Both the position numbers and the translations under genes were made by a program. Below, one piece after another: positions 53,162-62,012 of a stretch of 64,000 bases of DNA; the first letter of the stretch is position 1, and each line of letters starts with the position of its first letter. The notes under the pieces are model-generated. The model worked only from the letters and a program-made list of their open reading frames with translations. It searched no databases and was not told the DNA's origin. Source of the DNA: Saonia flava (GTDB taxonomy: Bacteria > Bacteroidota > Bacteroidia > Flavobacteriales > Flavobacteriaceae); assembly GCF_011927795.1 (NCBI RefSeq), contig NZ_JAATJJ010000002.1:558001-622000 (forward strand), written 5' to 3'.

Positions 53162-55348
53162 TTACTTAATATACAACAACTCCCTGTATTTGGTCAATGG
53201 CCATAATTGATTGTCCACCAATTTTTCCAATCTATCGGAATGATTTCTAATTTCATCAAAATAAGGCTTAACATCATTACAATAAACCTGCGCCTTTTTG
53301 TTTAAATCGGACAATTTATTGGCTTTTTTTCTTGCCTCTGTCATATCATCGGTTTTCTTTTTAATGGCATTTACATGCTCCCCAATGCTTTCAATGATAT
53401 TGAGTTGCCCCTCAACCAGTTTTTTATATGCTGCGCCATATATTTCTTTAAGTCCCTTCACATTTTTCATCAATTCATTTTGATATGCAATAGCAGCAGG
53501 TATAATGTAATTATATACCAATTCGTTAAAAACCCTTCCCTCTATTTGGACATGAAAACTGTACGCTTCCAATTCTACTTCCTGTCTAGCTTTAACCTCG
53601 ACTTCACTCATTACCCTCATGGTTCTAAACAAATCCAAGCTTTCTTTGGAAGTAAGTATTTTTAGAGCTTCTGGTGTAGTTCTGTTATTACTGAGCTTTC
53701 TACGTTTTGCTTCTTTCTCCCATTCTTCACTATACCCATCACCATCAAACCTAATTCTTTTGGAGGTTTTTATATACTCCCTCAACACATTAAAAACAGC
53801 CTCATCTTTCTTAAGATTTTTCTTTTCAATCAGCGCATCGGCTTCCTTTTTAAAAGCAATCAGTTGTTTTGCAACAATTGTATTTAATACTGTCATGGGT
53901 TTGGCGCAATTAGTTTTGGAACCCACCCCCCGCATTTCAAACTTATTTCCCGTAAAAGCAAAGGGAGATGTCCTATTCCTATCTGTATTGTCCAATAATA
54001 TTTCTGGGATTTTACCAACAACGTTCAATTTAAGTTCTGTTTTCTCTTCGGGTGATAGTTTCCCTTGTGAAACCCCTTCCAATTCATCCAAAACCTCACT
54101 TAATTGTGTTCCAATAAAAACTGATAAAATTGCTGGAGGCGCCTCATTCGCACCCAATCTATGGTCATTACTGGCTGAAGCAATAGAAGAACGCAACAAC
54201 TCTTCATAGGTATCAACCGCTTTAATGGTATTTATGAAAAAGGTAAGAAAACGTAAATTTTTCATGGGCGTGGACCCTGGGCTCAAAAGATTTACACCCG
54301 TATCCGTGGCCAATGACCAGTTATTGTGCTTTCCAGAACCATTGACGCCAGCAAATGGCTTTTCATGAAAAAGTACTTTAAAACTATGCTTATCGGCAAC
54401 CTTGTCCATAACATCCATAAGTAATAAATTATGGTCCACGGCCAAATTGGCTTCTTCAAAAACAGGGGCGAGTTCAAACTGGTTGGGTGCTACTTCATTA
54501 TGACGAGTTTTTACCGGAATGCCCAATTTTGTACATTCCTTTTCCAAATCGCTCATAAAACTAAGAACCCTACTAGGTATTACTCCAAAATAATGATCGT
54601 CTAACTGCTGGTCCTTTGCAGCAGAATGGCCTACAAGGGTTCTCCCGGTCATAATAATATCTGGTCGCGAGTGTGCAAAGGCCTTATCAATTAAAAAATA
54701 CTCTTGTTCCCATCCTAATGTAGCGGTAACCTTTGATACATTTTTATCAAAATATTTAGCTACAGCGGTAGCAGCTTCATCTACTGCATTAAGAGCTCTC
54801 AATAAGGGCGCCTTGTTGTCCAATGCCTCACCGGTATAGGAAACAAAAATTGTAGGTATACACAAGGTGGTACCATAGATGAACGCTGGCGATGTGGGGT
54901 CCCATGCCGTATACCCCCTTGCCTCAAACGTATTGCGAATACCTCCACTTGGAAAGCTGGAAGCATCTGGTTCCTGTTGGACCAATTGTCCGCCACCAAA
55001 CTTTTCCAATGCCTTCCCATCCGGAAGAAGATCAAAAAAAGCATCATGCTTTTCGGCAGTAGATCCCGTAAGGGGTTGAAACCAATGTGTATAATGTGTT
55101 GCACCCATGGATATTGCCCAACCTTTCATGGCCTCGGCAACTTGGTCTGCTATTTTTCTATCTATTTTCGAGCCCGAAAAAATGGCGTCCTTTACCTTAT
55201 CATAGGCCTCTTTAGTAAGATATTGAAGCATTTTATCATCATTGAAAACATTTGTTCCAAATAGCTCCGAACGCCTCCCAAACTCTTCAATTTCTATTTT
55301 TTTTCTATTATGGCTTTCTGCAATTGCATCAAATCTTAATTTGGACAT
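53162..55348 (-). CDS. glnN: Glutamine synthetase type III
   Basis: A 728-residue GSIII. Type III landmarks include the FGTNVFND start region, THYTHWFQPLTG, GWEQEYFLID, KTRHNEVAPNQFELAPVFEEANLAVDHN and FAGVNGSGKHNNWS. It makes glutamine from glutamate, ammonia and ATP as a double-ring oligomer. It is transcribed divergently from a second, type II enzyme gene across a 218-bp control region. Confidence 0.97.
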   Translation of the reverse strand: MSKLRFDAIAESHNRKKIEIEEFGRRSELFGTNVFNDDKMLQYLTKEAYDKVKDAIFSGSKIDRKIADQVAEAMKGWAISMGATHYTHWFQPLTGSTAEKHDAFFDLLPDGKALEKFGGGQLVQQEPDASSFPSGGIRNTFEARGYTAWDPTSPAFIYGTTLCIPTIFVSYTGEALDNKAPLLRALNAVDEAATAVAKYFDKNVSKVTATLGWEQEYFLIDKAFAHSRPDIIMTGRTLVGHSAAKDQQLDDHYFGVIPSRVLSFMSDLEKECTKLGIPVKTRHNEVAPNQFELAPVFEEANLAVDHNLLLMDVMDKVADKHSFKVLFHEKPFAGVNGSGKHNNWSLATDTGVNLLSPGSTPMKNLRFLTFFINTIKAVDTYEELLRSSIASASNDHRLGANEAPPAILSVFIGTQLSEVLDELEGVSQGKLSPEEKTELKLNVVGKIPEILLDNTDRNRTSPFAFTGNKFEMRGVGSKTNCAKPMTVLNTIVAKQLIAFKKEADALIEKKNLKKDEAVFNVLREYIKTSKRIRFDGDGYSEEWEKEAKRRKLSNNRTTPEALKILTSKESLDLFRTMRVMSEVEVKARQEVELEAYSFHVQIEGRVFNELVYNYIIPAAIAYQNELMKNVKGLKEIYGAAYKKLVEGQLNIIESIGEHVNAIKKKTDDMTEARKKANKLSDLNKKAQVYCNDVKPYFDEIRNHSDRLEKLVDNQLWPLTKYRELLYIK

Positions 55349-55425
55349 AAGCTTCTCTCATTAAAGTTTGGTCAAAATTAGCAAATTAATAATATATCTT
55401 CTTAAAAATACTTTTATGGCAAAAT

Positions 55426-55445
55426 ACCCCAAAGTATTTAGGGGT
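55426..55445. promoter_or_regulatory. Dyad ACCCC-N10-GGGGT between the two GS genes
   Basis: A 20-bp dyad with the same 5-10-5 layout as at 23590-23609 before PII. The sequence TTTAGGGG at its right end (55437-55444) also forms an 8-bp inverted repeat with CCCCTAAA at 55480-55487. It is a candidate nitrogen-control operator. Confidence 0.45.
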
Positions 55446-55512
55446 GTATCAAAATAATTAAAAATGTTATGTATTTAACCCCCTAAAGATTAGTATAATA
55501 CTGAAAAAAAAT

Positions 55513-55520
55513 TATTTTTG
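55513..55520 (+). promoter_or_regulatory. Promoter -7 box of the GSII gene
   Basis: TATTTTTG fits TAnnTTTG, 46 bp before the start codon. No TTG box is seen at the usual spacing. Confidence 0.45.
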
Positions 55521-55566
55521 TGTATATTCAATAATTATTAGAAGATTAAATTAACTACCAAAAATT

Positions 55567-56589
55567 ATGGCGAAAATTAAGTTAGAATATTTGTGGTTGG
55601 ATGGTTATTTTCCAACTCAAAATTTAAGAAGTAAAACAAAAGTTGAGGATCATGACGATTTTAAAGGAACTCTTGAAGAGCTGGGAATGTGGTCTTTTGA
55701 TGGATCTTCAACTAGACAAGCAGAAGGTGGATCTTCTGATTGTTTATTAAAACCAGTTGCTATTTACCCAGATCCTGCACGTATTAATGGATACTTGGTT
55801 ATGACCGAAGTATTAAATGCTGATGGTACGCCACATGTTTCCAATGGAAGGGCAACAATCGATGATGATGACAATGATTTCTGGTTTGGTTTTGAGCAAG
55901 AATATTTCATTATGGATACGGCTACACAATTACCTTTAGGTTTCCCTGTTGGTGGTTACCCTGGTCCACAAGGTATGTACTACTGTTCTGTTGGTGGCAG
56001 AAATACTTGGGGTAGAGATTTAGTTGAAGAGCACGCAAATCAATGCATTGATGCCGGACTTAATTTTGAAGGTATTAACCAAGAAGTTGCTGCTGGACAA
56101 TGGGAATTTCAATTATTTGCCAAAGGTGCAAAAAAAGCAGGTGATGAAATTTGGGTTGCCAGATACTTATTACAAAGATTGACTGAGGATTATGGTTATT
56201 ATATTGAATACCATCCAAAACCTCTTGGAAAAGATATGGATTGGAACGGTTCTGGTATGCACGCCAACTTCTCTAACACTACGTTAAGAACATGTGGGTC
56301 CAAAGAAACTTACGAAGCTATCTGTGAGGCTTTCCGTCCTGTAGTTAAAGAACATATTGAGGTTTATGGTGAATTTAACGACCAACGTTTAACTGGTTTA
56401 CACGAAACAGCTTCAATAAATGATTTCTCTTATGGTATATCCGATAGAGGTGCATCTATTCGTATTCCAATCATTACAGTTGAAAAAGGCTGGAAAGGAT
56501 GGTTAGAAGATAGACGACCAGCTTCTAATGGTGATCCATATAAAATTGCTGGAAGAATTATTAAAACTGTTAAATCTGCAAAGGTTTAG
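55567..56589 (+). CDS. Glutamine synthetase, type II (eukaryote-like)
   Basis: A 340-residue GS of the short type II form. Landmarks are EYLWLDGYFPTQNLRSKT, MWSFDGSSTRQAEGGSSD, FGFEQEYFIMD, the ATP/glutamate region DWNGSGMHANFSN and ISDRGASIRIP. It lacks the adenylylation loop of type I enzymes. It probably does the same reaction as the neighbouring GSIII under another regime. A terminator follows. Confidence 0.94.
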   Translation: MAKIKLEYLWLDGYFPTQNLRSKTKVEDHDDFKGTLEELGMWSFDGSSTRQAEGGSSDCLLKPVAIYPDPARINGYLVMTEVLNADGTPHVSNGRATIDDDDNDFWFGFEQEYFIMDTATQLPLGFPVGGYPGPQGMYYCSVGGRNTWGRDLVEEHANQCIDAGLNFEGINQEVAAGQWEFQLFAKGAKKAGDEIWVARYLLQRLTEDYGYYIEYHPKPLGKDMDWNGSGMHANFSNTTLRTCGSKETYEAICEAFRPVVKEHIEVYGEFNDQRLTGLHETASINDFSYGISDRGASIRIPIITVEKGWKGWLEDRRPASNGDPYKIAGRIIKTVKSAKV

Positions 56590-56620
56590 ATATAAAAACA
56601 GTACAATTAGTTGTTGACGT

Positions 56621-56658
56621 AAAAACCGTTCTTAGAATATCTAGGGATGGTTTTTTTT
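56621..56658 (+). terminator. Terminator of the GSII gene
   Basis: AAAACC pairs with GGTTTT around an imperfect inner stem (CTTAG / CTAGG) and is followed by a T run. Confidence 0.65.
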
Positions 56659-58279
56659 AGTCTTTTGTTGTTTGCAATGGCGTATTCATCCAAAATTTCC
56701 GTTTCCGTTCATCAGGGTATATAGGCTGTCTAGAACTAAATAGCGGCAAATCTGTTTTCATAAAAGAAGCCTCCTCATTTGGCATCCCAGAAATTTCAGT
56801 TACTACTTCCTGCACGAAAAACTCACGATATTGCTGAAGGTTTTCATTACTACTTTTATCTAAGATATTTCCTAAAGAATCCTGGATTCCGTTAAACCCA
56901 TACTTGAATTTTGAAATTCTCAAACTATCGGTTTCAGTAAATAATTCCTCATAAGAACTTTGGAATTTTTTAACCGACCTATCTGGATAGACCCAAAACC
57001 GTAAGCTATCATTTTCAAATTTCACATTTTTTATTGGCAATTGTTCTTCTTTATACAGAAGTGTAAAATTCTTGTTTTTGATTTTTTCCAAATCCCTGGG
57101 AGGCCTGTTCAAAGTTATTTTGAAGCATTCATCATCCAAATCAATTACAAACTTGGTAGCCTTAAAACTAGGCGGTCTTTTAAAAATAAACTTATTTCGG
57201 AAAGAAATATAGTTTAGAAACATTTTTTGGTCTTTATCTGGCCTATACTCAGTAATGATTTGGTATACCAAACCATTATCTTCACTATTTTTCAAATTCT
57301 TATTGTCAGCACCACTATTATCAGAAGAGGTTCCCATTAATTCTTGAATAAAGAGGGAATAATCTAGCCTATGAATGGCAAAATTGTTCATGTTCACAAA
57401 TATTTTTCCCTTTGCCACATAACCATTTTTGTGATACCTAATAGAGATTTCATAAACAGGCTGATCATTATATACAGTATTTTTTACTATTTTAAATTTA
57501 TGGTTATTGATAAATTCTGTTTCCATATTATGGATAAATGAAAACGATTTGTCCTTATTGTTCCTTATTGCATCATGAATAATTAAAGTAAAGAATTCAT
57601 TACCTCCAGAATTAAACATAGTTGCACTGGGAATAATCTTGCTTTGAGAATCATAATCATAAGGTTTTGCCAAAAGTGAATCTACTTCAAAATCTTCATT
57701 TTTAACATTGGAATAAAGCAAAAAATCCGAGGCAAAATTATTTTTAGTTTGAAAACCCAAATCTCTCACTTCAATAATGGCCTCATTGAGATTTACATAT
57801 TCCCTATTCTTATCTTGGTAATCCCTATAATATCCTATTAGACCAAATGCCTTCAAAGGATAATTTTTAGAGATACTGCTCACCGCGTATTTAACGATTT
57901 GGGATGCAGAAGGCCTTCTCTTTTTATTTCCTTTTACTACTGTCTCGTTAAGTTGGAAAATATTTGGAGACATTTTGACTAAATTAATATCAAATGGAGA
58001 AAGTGTCTTTAAGGGAAGTTCCATTTTATTATACCCCATACTATTAAGTAGCAGAGTGTCCTTATTGGACCAAAAGTCCATTGGCAAAAGAAAACCACCA
58101 TCTTCGTTGGTAATTACCCCCACAGTAGTGCCCTTAATTCTAATAGTTGCAAAGACTACAGGCTCACCTGTTTGTTCATCCAATAATTTACCGCGAAGCA
58201 AATCAGTTTCTTGAGCTTGGCCTTCTATTATAAAAAATATAGATGCTAAGAGTAAAACACTAAGCTTTGAAAAACACAT
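56657..58279 (-). CDS. Outer-membrane-type protein with carboxypeptidase-like domain
   Basis: A 540-residue exported protein. The start at 58279 (MCFSKLSVLLLASIFFI) gives a normal signal peptide (EGQAQ), whereas a TTG start at 58336 would add a membrane-like stretch and overlap the next gene. Residues 25-110 are a CarboxypepD_reg-like domain (LRGKLLDEQTGEPVVFATIRI). The rest is beta-rich and similar to Bacteroidota proteins related to DUF5686. Function unknown. Confidence 0.78.
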   Translation of the reverse strand: MCFSKLSVLLLASIFFIIEGQAQETDLLRGKLLDEQTGEPVVFATIRIKGTTVGVITNEDGGFLLPMDFWSNKDTLLLNSMGYNKMELPLKTLSPFDINLVKMSPNIFQLNETVVKGNKKRRPSASQIVKYAVSSISKNYPLKAFGLIGYYRDYQDKNREYVNLNEAIIEVRDLGFQTKNNFASDFLLYSNVKNEDFEVDSLLAKPYDYDSQSKIIPSATMFNSGGNEFFTLIIHDAIRNNKDKSFSFIHNMETEFINNHKFKIVKNTVYNDQPVYEISIRYHKNGYVAKGKIFVNMNNFAIHRLDYSLFIQELMGTSSDNSGADNKNLKNSEDNGLVYQIITEYRPDKDQKMFLNYISFRNKFIFKRPPSFKATKFVIDLDDECFKITLNRPPRDLEKIKNKNFTLLYKEEQLPIKNVKFENDSLRFWVYPDRSVKKFQSSYEELFTETDSLRISKFKYGFNGIQDSLGNILDKSSNENLQQYREFFVQEVVTEISGMPNEEASFMKTDLPLFSSRQPIYPDERKRKFWMNTPLQTTKD

Positions 58280-58283
58280 TGTT

Positions 58284-59231
58284 CTAATGATTATAGCCAA
58301 TAGTAAAATATATAAATATTGCATAAATAGCCACAAGAATTATACCATCTCTCCATCCCAATCTAAGTCCTTTGGGAATAAAAACTAATGGAAGAACTAA
58401 AAAAGACACCCCTAACATCCAAAAAATATCATTGGTAAGTAATCCTTGATCCATAACTTTAATAGGTGTTATTATAGAAGTAATACCCAATACGGCAAGG
58501 ATATTAAAAATATTGGAACCTATTAAATTTCCCAGAGAAATGGCTTTTTCCTTTTTAATAACAGCAATTATGGATGCCGCAAGCTCTGGTATGCTAGTCC
58601 CTACAGATACAACCGTTACTGCAATAATACGTTCACTGACCCCAAAAGTTTTGGCCAAACCAACTGCTCCATTTATCAATAATTCCGAACCTCCCCATAG
58701 AGCCACTCCACCTATGCCCAAAAACAACATAATTTTCCACAAGGGCAAGGGCTCGTCATCTTCTGGAAGCTCATCAACCACAGCCGTTTTTTGAAAACGA
58801 AGTAAGTAAACCAAAAAGGCAAAGAGCATTACAAGCATAATTATGCCCTCATATTGCTGTAATTCTCCATCAAAATAAAGGAATCCAAAAAACAACATGG
58901 AAGCCAACATCATAACCGGCCAGTCCGTTGTATAAAAACTCTTATTTACATCTATACTACTTAAAATGACCGTGATACCCAATACCAATCCTAAATTAGC
59001 AATATTGGAACCCACTACATTTCCCAAAGCCAAATCTGGGAAACCATCTAGAGCAGACTTTATACTTACTATAAGTTCTGGGGCAGAGGTGGCAAAAGAA
59101 ACCACTGTCATCCCTATAACAATTTTTGGGATATTCAGCTTTAAGGATAGGGCAACTGCAGCTTTTAAAAGCCAATTTCCACCAGCAATTAGCAAAACAA
59201 GTCCTAGAACAATATATAATGTATGTAGCAT
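58284..59231 (-). CDS. Calcium/sodium antiporter (CaCA family, YrbG-like)
   Basis: A 315-residue, ten-helix exchanger with the two inverted alpha repeats GNVVGSNIANLGLVLGITVIL and GNLIGSNIFNILAVLGITSII, and TSAPELIVS / TSIPELAAS cation-binding motifs. It exports calcium in exchange for sodium or protons. It is 4 nt upstream of the outer-membrane-type gene. Confidence 0.95.
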   Translation of the reverse strand: MLHTLYIVLGLVLLIAGGNWLLKAAVALSLKLNIPKIVIGMTVVSFATSAPELIVSIKSALDGFPDLALGNVVGSNIANLGLVLGITVILSSIDVNKSFYTTDWPVMMLASMLFFGFLYFDGELQQYEGIIMLVMLFAFLVYLLRFQKTAVVDELPEDDEPLPLWKIMLFLGIGGVALWGGSELLINGAVGLAKTFGVSERIIAVTVVSVGTSIPELAASIIAVIKKEKAISLGNLIGSNIFNILAVLGITSIITPIKVMDQGLLTNDIFWMLGVSFLVLPLVFIPKGLRLGWRDGIILVAIYAIFIYFTIGYNH

Positions 59232-59311
59232 GATTTAAACTTTGGACAAATATAAATGAAGATTTCAATAGTAAGGAAATTGATATCATCTATATAATTC
59301 CACTATCAAAA

Positions 59312-59345
59312 TAGTTAAATAACTACTAAAATAGTTGTTTAACTA
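59312..59345. promoter_or_regulatory. Twin operators of the BlaI-like regulator
   Basis: Two 14-bp dyads, TAGTTAAATAACTA (59312-59325) and TAGTTGTTTAACTA (59332-59345), start 20 bp apart, two helical turns. The second overlaps the -33 TTG box of the promoter of the regulator gene, so repression by BlaI is a natural reading. Confidence 0.7.
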
Positions 59346-59365
59346 TAAAAATAGTAATAGGTTTG
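59335..59365 (+). promoter_or_regulatory. Promoter of the blaI-like gene
   Basis: TTG (59335-59337), 20 bp, then TAGGTTTG (59358-59365) fit the Bacteroidota -33/-7 pattern. The predicted transcript starts a few bases later and supports ATG 59384 over TTG 59363. Confidence 0.7.
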
Positions 59366-59383
59366 AACCAAACTAATTCTCAG

Positions 59384-59743
59384 ATGCAAAAACTAACAAA
59401 CAAGGAAGAGGAAATAATGAAAATTTTGTGGAGACTGCAAAAGGCCTTTGTAAAAGAAATTTTATCTGAAATCGAGGAAGAGAAACCACATTACAATACC
59501 TTATCAACCATAGTCCGTAATCTAGAGGATAAAAAATATGTTGGGCATGAGGCCTTTGGGAACACTCACAGATATTTTCCCATTGTTACCAAGGAAGCCT
59601 ACAGGAAAAAGTATATTAACTCTACCATTTCCGATTATTATGACAATTCCTATAAAAGTTTGGTATCCTTTTTTGCCAAGGAGGAAAAAATTTCTGTGGA
59701 AGAGTTGAAAGATATTATTGATTTAATTGAGAAAAAAAAGTAA
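59384..59743 (+). CDS. BlaI/MecI/CopY-family repressor
   Basis: A 119-residue winged-helix repressor. It shows NKEEEIMKILWRLQKAFVKEIL, the recognition helix region YNTLSTIVRNLEDKKYVGHE and a C-terminal dimerisation helix. The start is the ATG at 59384. It is directly followed (no gap) by a BlaR1-like membrane protease gene. Autorepression through the twin TAGTT dyads is inferred. Confidence 0.93.
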   Translation: MQKLTNKEEEIMKILWRLQKAFVKEILSEIEEEKPHYNTLSTIVRNLEDKKYVGHEAFGNTHRYFPIVTKEAYRKKYINSTISDYYDNSYKSLVSFFAKEEKISVEELKDIIDLIEKKK

Positions 59744-61477
59744 ATGGAGGCACTTATGGAATATTTATTAAAAGCATCTGGAGTACTATTGATTTTCTTT
59801 ATAATCTATCAACTGCTTCTAAAAAAAGAAACCTTTTTTTCCGGTAATAGACATTTTTTATTGGCGGGGATTTTATCATCCTTTATTTTCCCCATTGTAT
59901 ATGTAACCCGATATGTTGAATTTAGTTCCAACACATTCTATTCTGATATTGTTTCTACGAAGAATCCAGTTATGACCTCTACCCCCATTCTTACTGGTAT
60001 AGATTGGTCCCAACTTTTGTTTATTATTTACTGTGTTGGCGCAGGCTTACTTGCCTTTCGGTTAATAATTCAACTATTTTCGTTACGTAAGCTCATAACC
60101 CAAAATACAAAAAGAAAAGAAGATGGTTTTGTGTTTGTGGAAACTACTAGGGAAATCACCCCTTTTTCATTCTTTAACTATATAGTTTATAATCCAACTT
60201 TATATAGTGCATCCGAACTGGATGCCATTATCCAGCATGAGAAAGCCCATAGTTCCCAATGGCATTCCATAGATATTTTATTGACCCATATTACAACCAT
60301 CATTTTCTGGATTAATCCCATAATATGGTTGTATAAAAAAAGTATTCAGCAAAACCTGGAATTTTTGGCAGATGCATATGCCACACAGGATATGTCCTCT
60401 ATAAAAACATACCAGTATGCCCTTGTTAAAGGGTCTGGCACTCAATTTTGTACATCAATCACAAATAATTTTTATAATTCATTAATCAAAAAACGAATAG
60501 TCATGTTACACAAATCAAAATCTAACAACAAAAATTTATGGAAATACACCTTAATAGCACCTATGTTGGTGGCTTTTGTATTTACATTTAATATAAAGGT
60601 AGTAGCACAAAGTGAGAAGGAAATTGTAGAGTATGTCAAAAAAACAGAGCTTATTATCACTAAAGACACTTCTGATGAAAAATTAGAAGGCATGAAAAAA
60701 GATTTAGCAGAAGGTGATATCGACTTCTCCTATACCGTCGTTCATAATGACAACCAGGAAATCATTGGAATAACTATCCAAGTAAGTTCTAAAACCAATA
60801 ATGGTTCTTTTAATACTGATGGGGAAACACCCATTAAACCCATAAAGATTACTATTGACAATGACCAAATCTCTATTGGTAATGCAAATACGACATTTGG
60901 AGGCAAGAGTTTTAATTTCACCATTCATGAAGATGAAGACGTACACGAGGATATTGATGTGCATGTAGATGGGGAACACGAAATTATCATTAAGGGCCAC
61001 AGCAGTTCAACAGATGACGGTATGGTCTGGGTGCATTCCTCGGATAGCAAACATCAAACAGTAGAGATTAAGGAAATAGATGGTAAAGAGGTCATAAAGG
61101 TCAATGGAAAGGTTGTAAGTAGGGAGGATTATGAAAAAATGAAGGATGACGGTAAAATGCACAACAAACTTGTTAAGGTAAAAAAGAAGAAAGGAAAAAA
61201 AGGTAACAATGTTTTCATTATTAAGGATTCCGATGACAACCATGATATTGAAGTAGTGGGTGATGATGACAGCGACTTTTTCTTTATAGATCATGATGGC
61301 GAAGGAGAGCCGCTTTACATTGTTGACGGAAAAGAAGTTAGTAAAAAGGAATTTAAAAAACTCTCAAAAAAAGATATTGCGACCATAGATGTAAGTAAAG
61401 GTGATGCTGCACACGAAAAATATGGCAAGAAAGCAAAAAATGGAGTTGTAGAAATTATCACCAAGAAGAAAAAATAA
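59744..61477 (+). CDS. BlaR1/MecR1-like M56 membrane metalloprotease sensor
   Basis: A 577-residue protein. Four membrane helices (about 8-25, 37-56, 90-113, 268-288) enclose a cytoplasmic M56 zinc-protease domain with HEKAH (165-169) and the third ligand in NLEFLADAYA. The outer part (290-577) has no penicillin-binding domain. It holds a His/Asp-rich stretch (HEDEDVHEDIDVHVDGEHE) and ends in a segment like a TonB plug (IATIDVSKGDAAHEKYGKKA, then NGVVEIITKKKK). It probably cleaves the BlaI-like repressor after sensing an unknown signal. Confidence 0.92.
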   Translation: MEALMEYLLKASGVLLIFFIIYQLLLKKETFFSGNRHFLLAGILSSFIFPIVYVTRYVEFSSNTFYSDIVSTKNPVMTSTPILTGIDWSQLLFIIYCVGAGLLAFRLIIQLFSLRKLITQNTKRKEDGFVFVETTREITPFSFFNYIVYNPTLYSASELDAIIQHEKAHSSQWHSIDILLTHITTIIFWINPIIWLYKKSIQQNLEFLADAYATQDMSSIKTYQYALVKGSGTQFCTSITNNFYNSLIKKRIVMLHKSKSNNKNLWKYTLIAPMLVAFVFTFNIKVVAQSEKEIVEYVKKTELIITKDTSDEKLEGMKKDLAEGDIDFSYTVVHNDNQEIIGITIQVSSKTNNGSFNTDGETPIKPIKITIDNDQISIGNANTTFGGKSFNFTIHEDEDVHEDIDVHVDGEHEIIIKGHSSSTDDGMVWVHSSDSKHQTVEIKEIDGKEVIKVNGKVVSREDYEKMKDDGKMHNKLVKVKKKKGKKGNNVFIIKDSDDNHDIEVVGDDDSDFFFIDHDGEGEPLYIVDGKEVSKKEFKKLSKKDIATIDVSKGDAAHEKYGKKAKNGVVEIITKKKK

Positions 61478-61506
61478 CCAAAAACTAACTCAATTTTGAA
61501 TTAGCG

Positions 61507-61534
61507 ACCGACCCATTTAAGGGTCGGTTTTTTT
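61507..61534 (+). terminator. Terminator of the blaI-blaR1-like operon
   Basis: ACCGACCC / GGGTCGGT (61507-61514, 61521-61528), then seven T residues. Confidence 0.9.
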
Positions 61535-61854
61535 GTTTCAAAAAATGAAAATGCCAAAAAAGAGCATTTTAACAATGAAATCTCCCTAGGTTTTTAAAAA
61601 AGTGCAAAAAAGGCCCTTCAATTATTACAATACGAAATATAGGTGATACTTAAAGTTTAAATTCATAACTCACAATTAGCAATATTAAAAAATATTGAAG
61701 CCATATTTGTTTTTTTTGTTTCAAATTTATATTCAATTACATTAAATCCTTCATAACTATTTGTCAGTGTGGTTGCAAAATATATATCTTCAGATTTCAA
61801 ATTTCAAATTAGTAGTAAGAATCACATATTTATTAACCCAAAAACCAATCAATT
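61535..61854. other. AT-rich intergenic stretch
   Basis: No gene is supported. A small 7-bp hairpin AAAATGC / GCATTTT (61548-61554, 61564-61570) and short ATTTCAA repeats near 61798 are the only structures seen. Confidence 0.5.
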
Positions 61855-61917
61855 ATGTTTACACTTGTCAAATTTTTGCTGTTCCTAATGTTATCATTGA
61901 TAACGATAATTATTTAA
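61855..61917 (+). CDS. Possible 20-residue membrane peptide
   Basis: An ATG-to-TAA frame of 21 codons encoding one hydrophobic helix with a single lysine. A perfect 9-bp hairpin lies 31 nt downstream, so a short transcript could exist here. No promoter box or homologue is visible. It does not fit the FFxI...SVN family. Confidence 0.3.
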   Translation: MFTLVKFLLFLMLSLITIII

Positions 61918-61947
61918 CTTGAAATGGTTTTAGTTGTACATTAAATT

Positions 61948-61980
61948 AAGAAGGTAGTTCATGACATACCTTCTTCTTCT
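61948..61980 (+). terminator. Hairpin after the 20-residue frame
   Basis: AAGAAGGTA pairs with TACCTTCTT (61948-61956, 61967-61975) around a 10-nt loop, followed by a C/T-rich tail. Confidence 0.55.
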
Positions 61981-61988
61981 TAAGTTCT

Positions 61989-61996
61989 TATATTTG
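61989..61996 (+). promoter_or_regulatory. Promoter -7 box before the 50-residue gene
   Basis: TATATTTG lies 16 bp before the TTG start at 62013. It fits the box consensus; no TTG -33 box is evident. Confidence 0.5.
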
Positions 61997-62012
61997 TATC
62001 AAACCCAACCCC

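Noticed and set aside
53619-54209. 196-residue plus-strand frame
   Set aside because: Lies wholly antisense to the conserved GSIII gene, with no start signal or recognisable fold.
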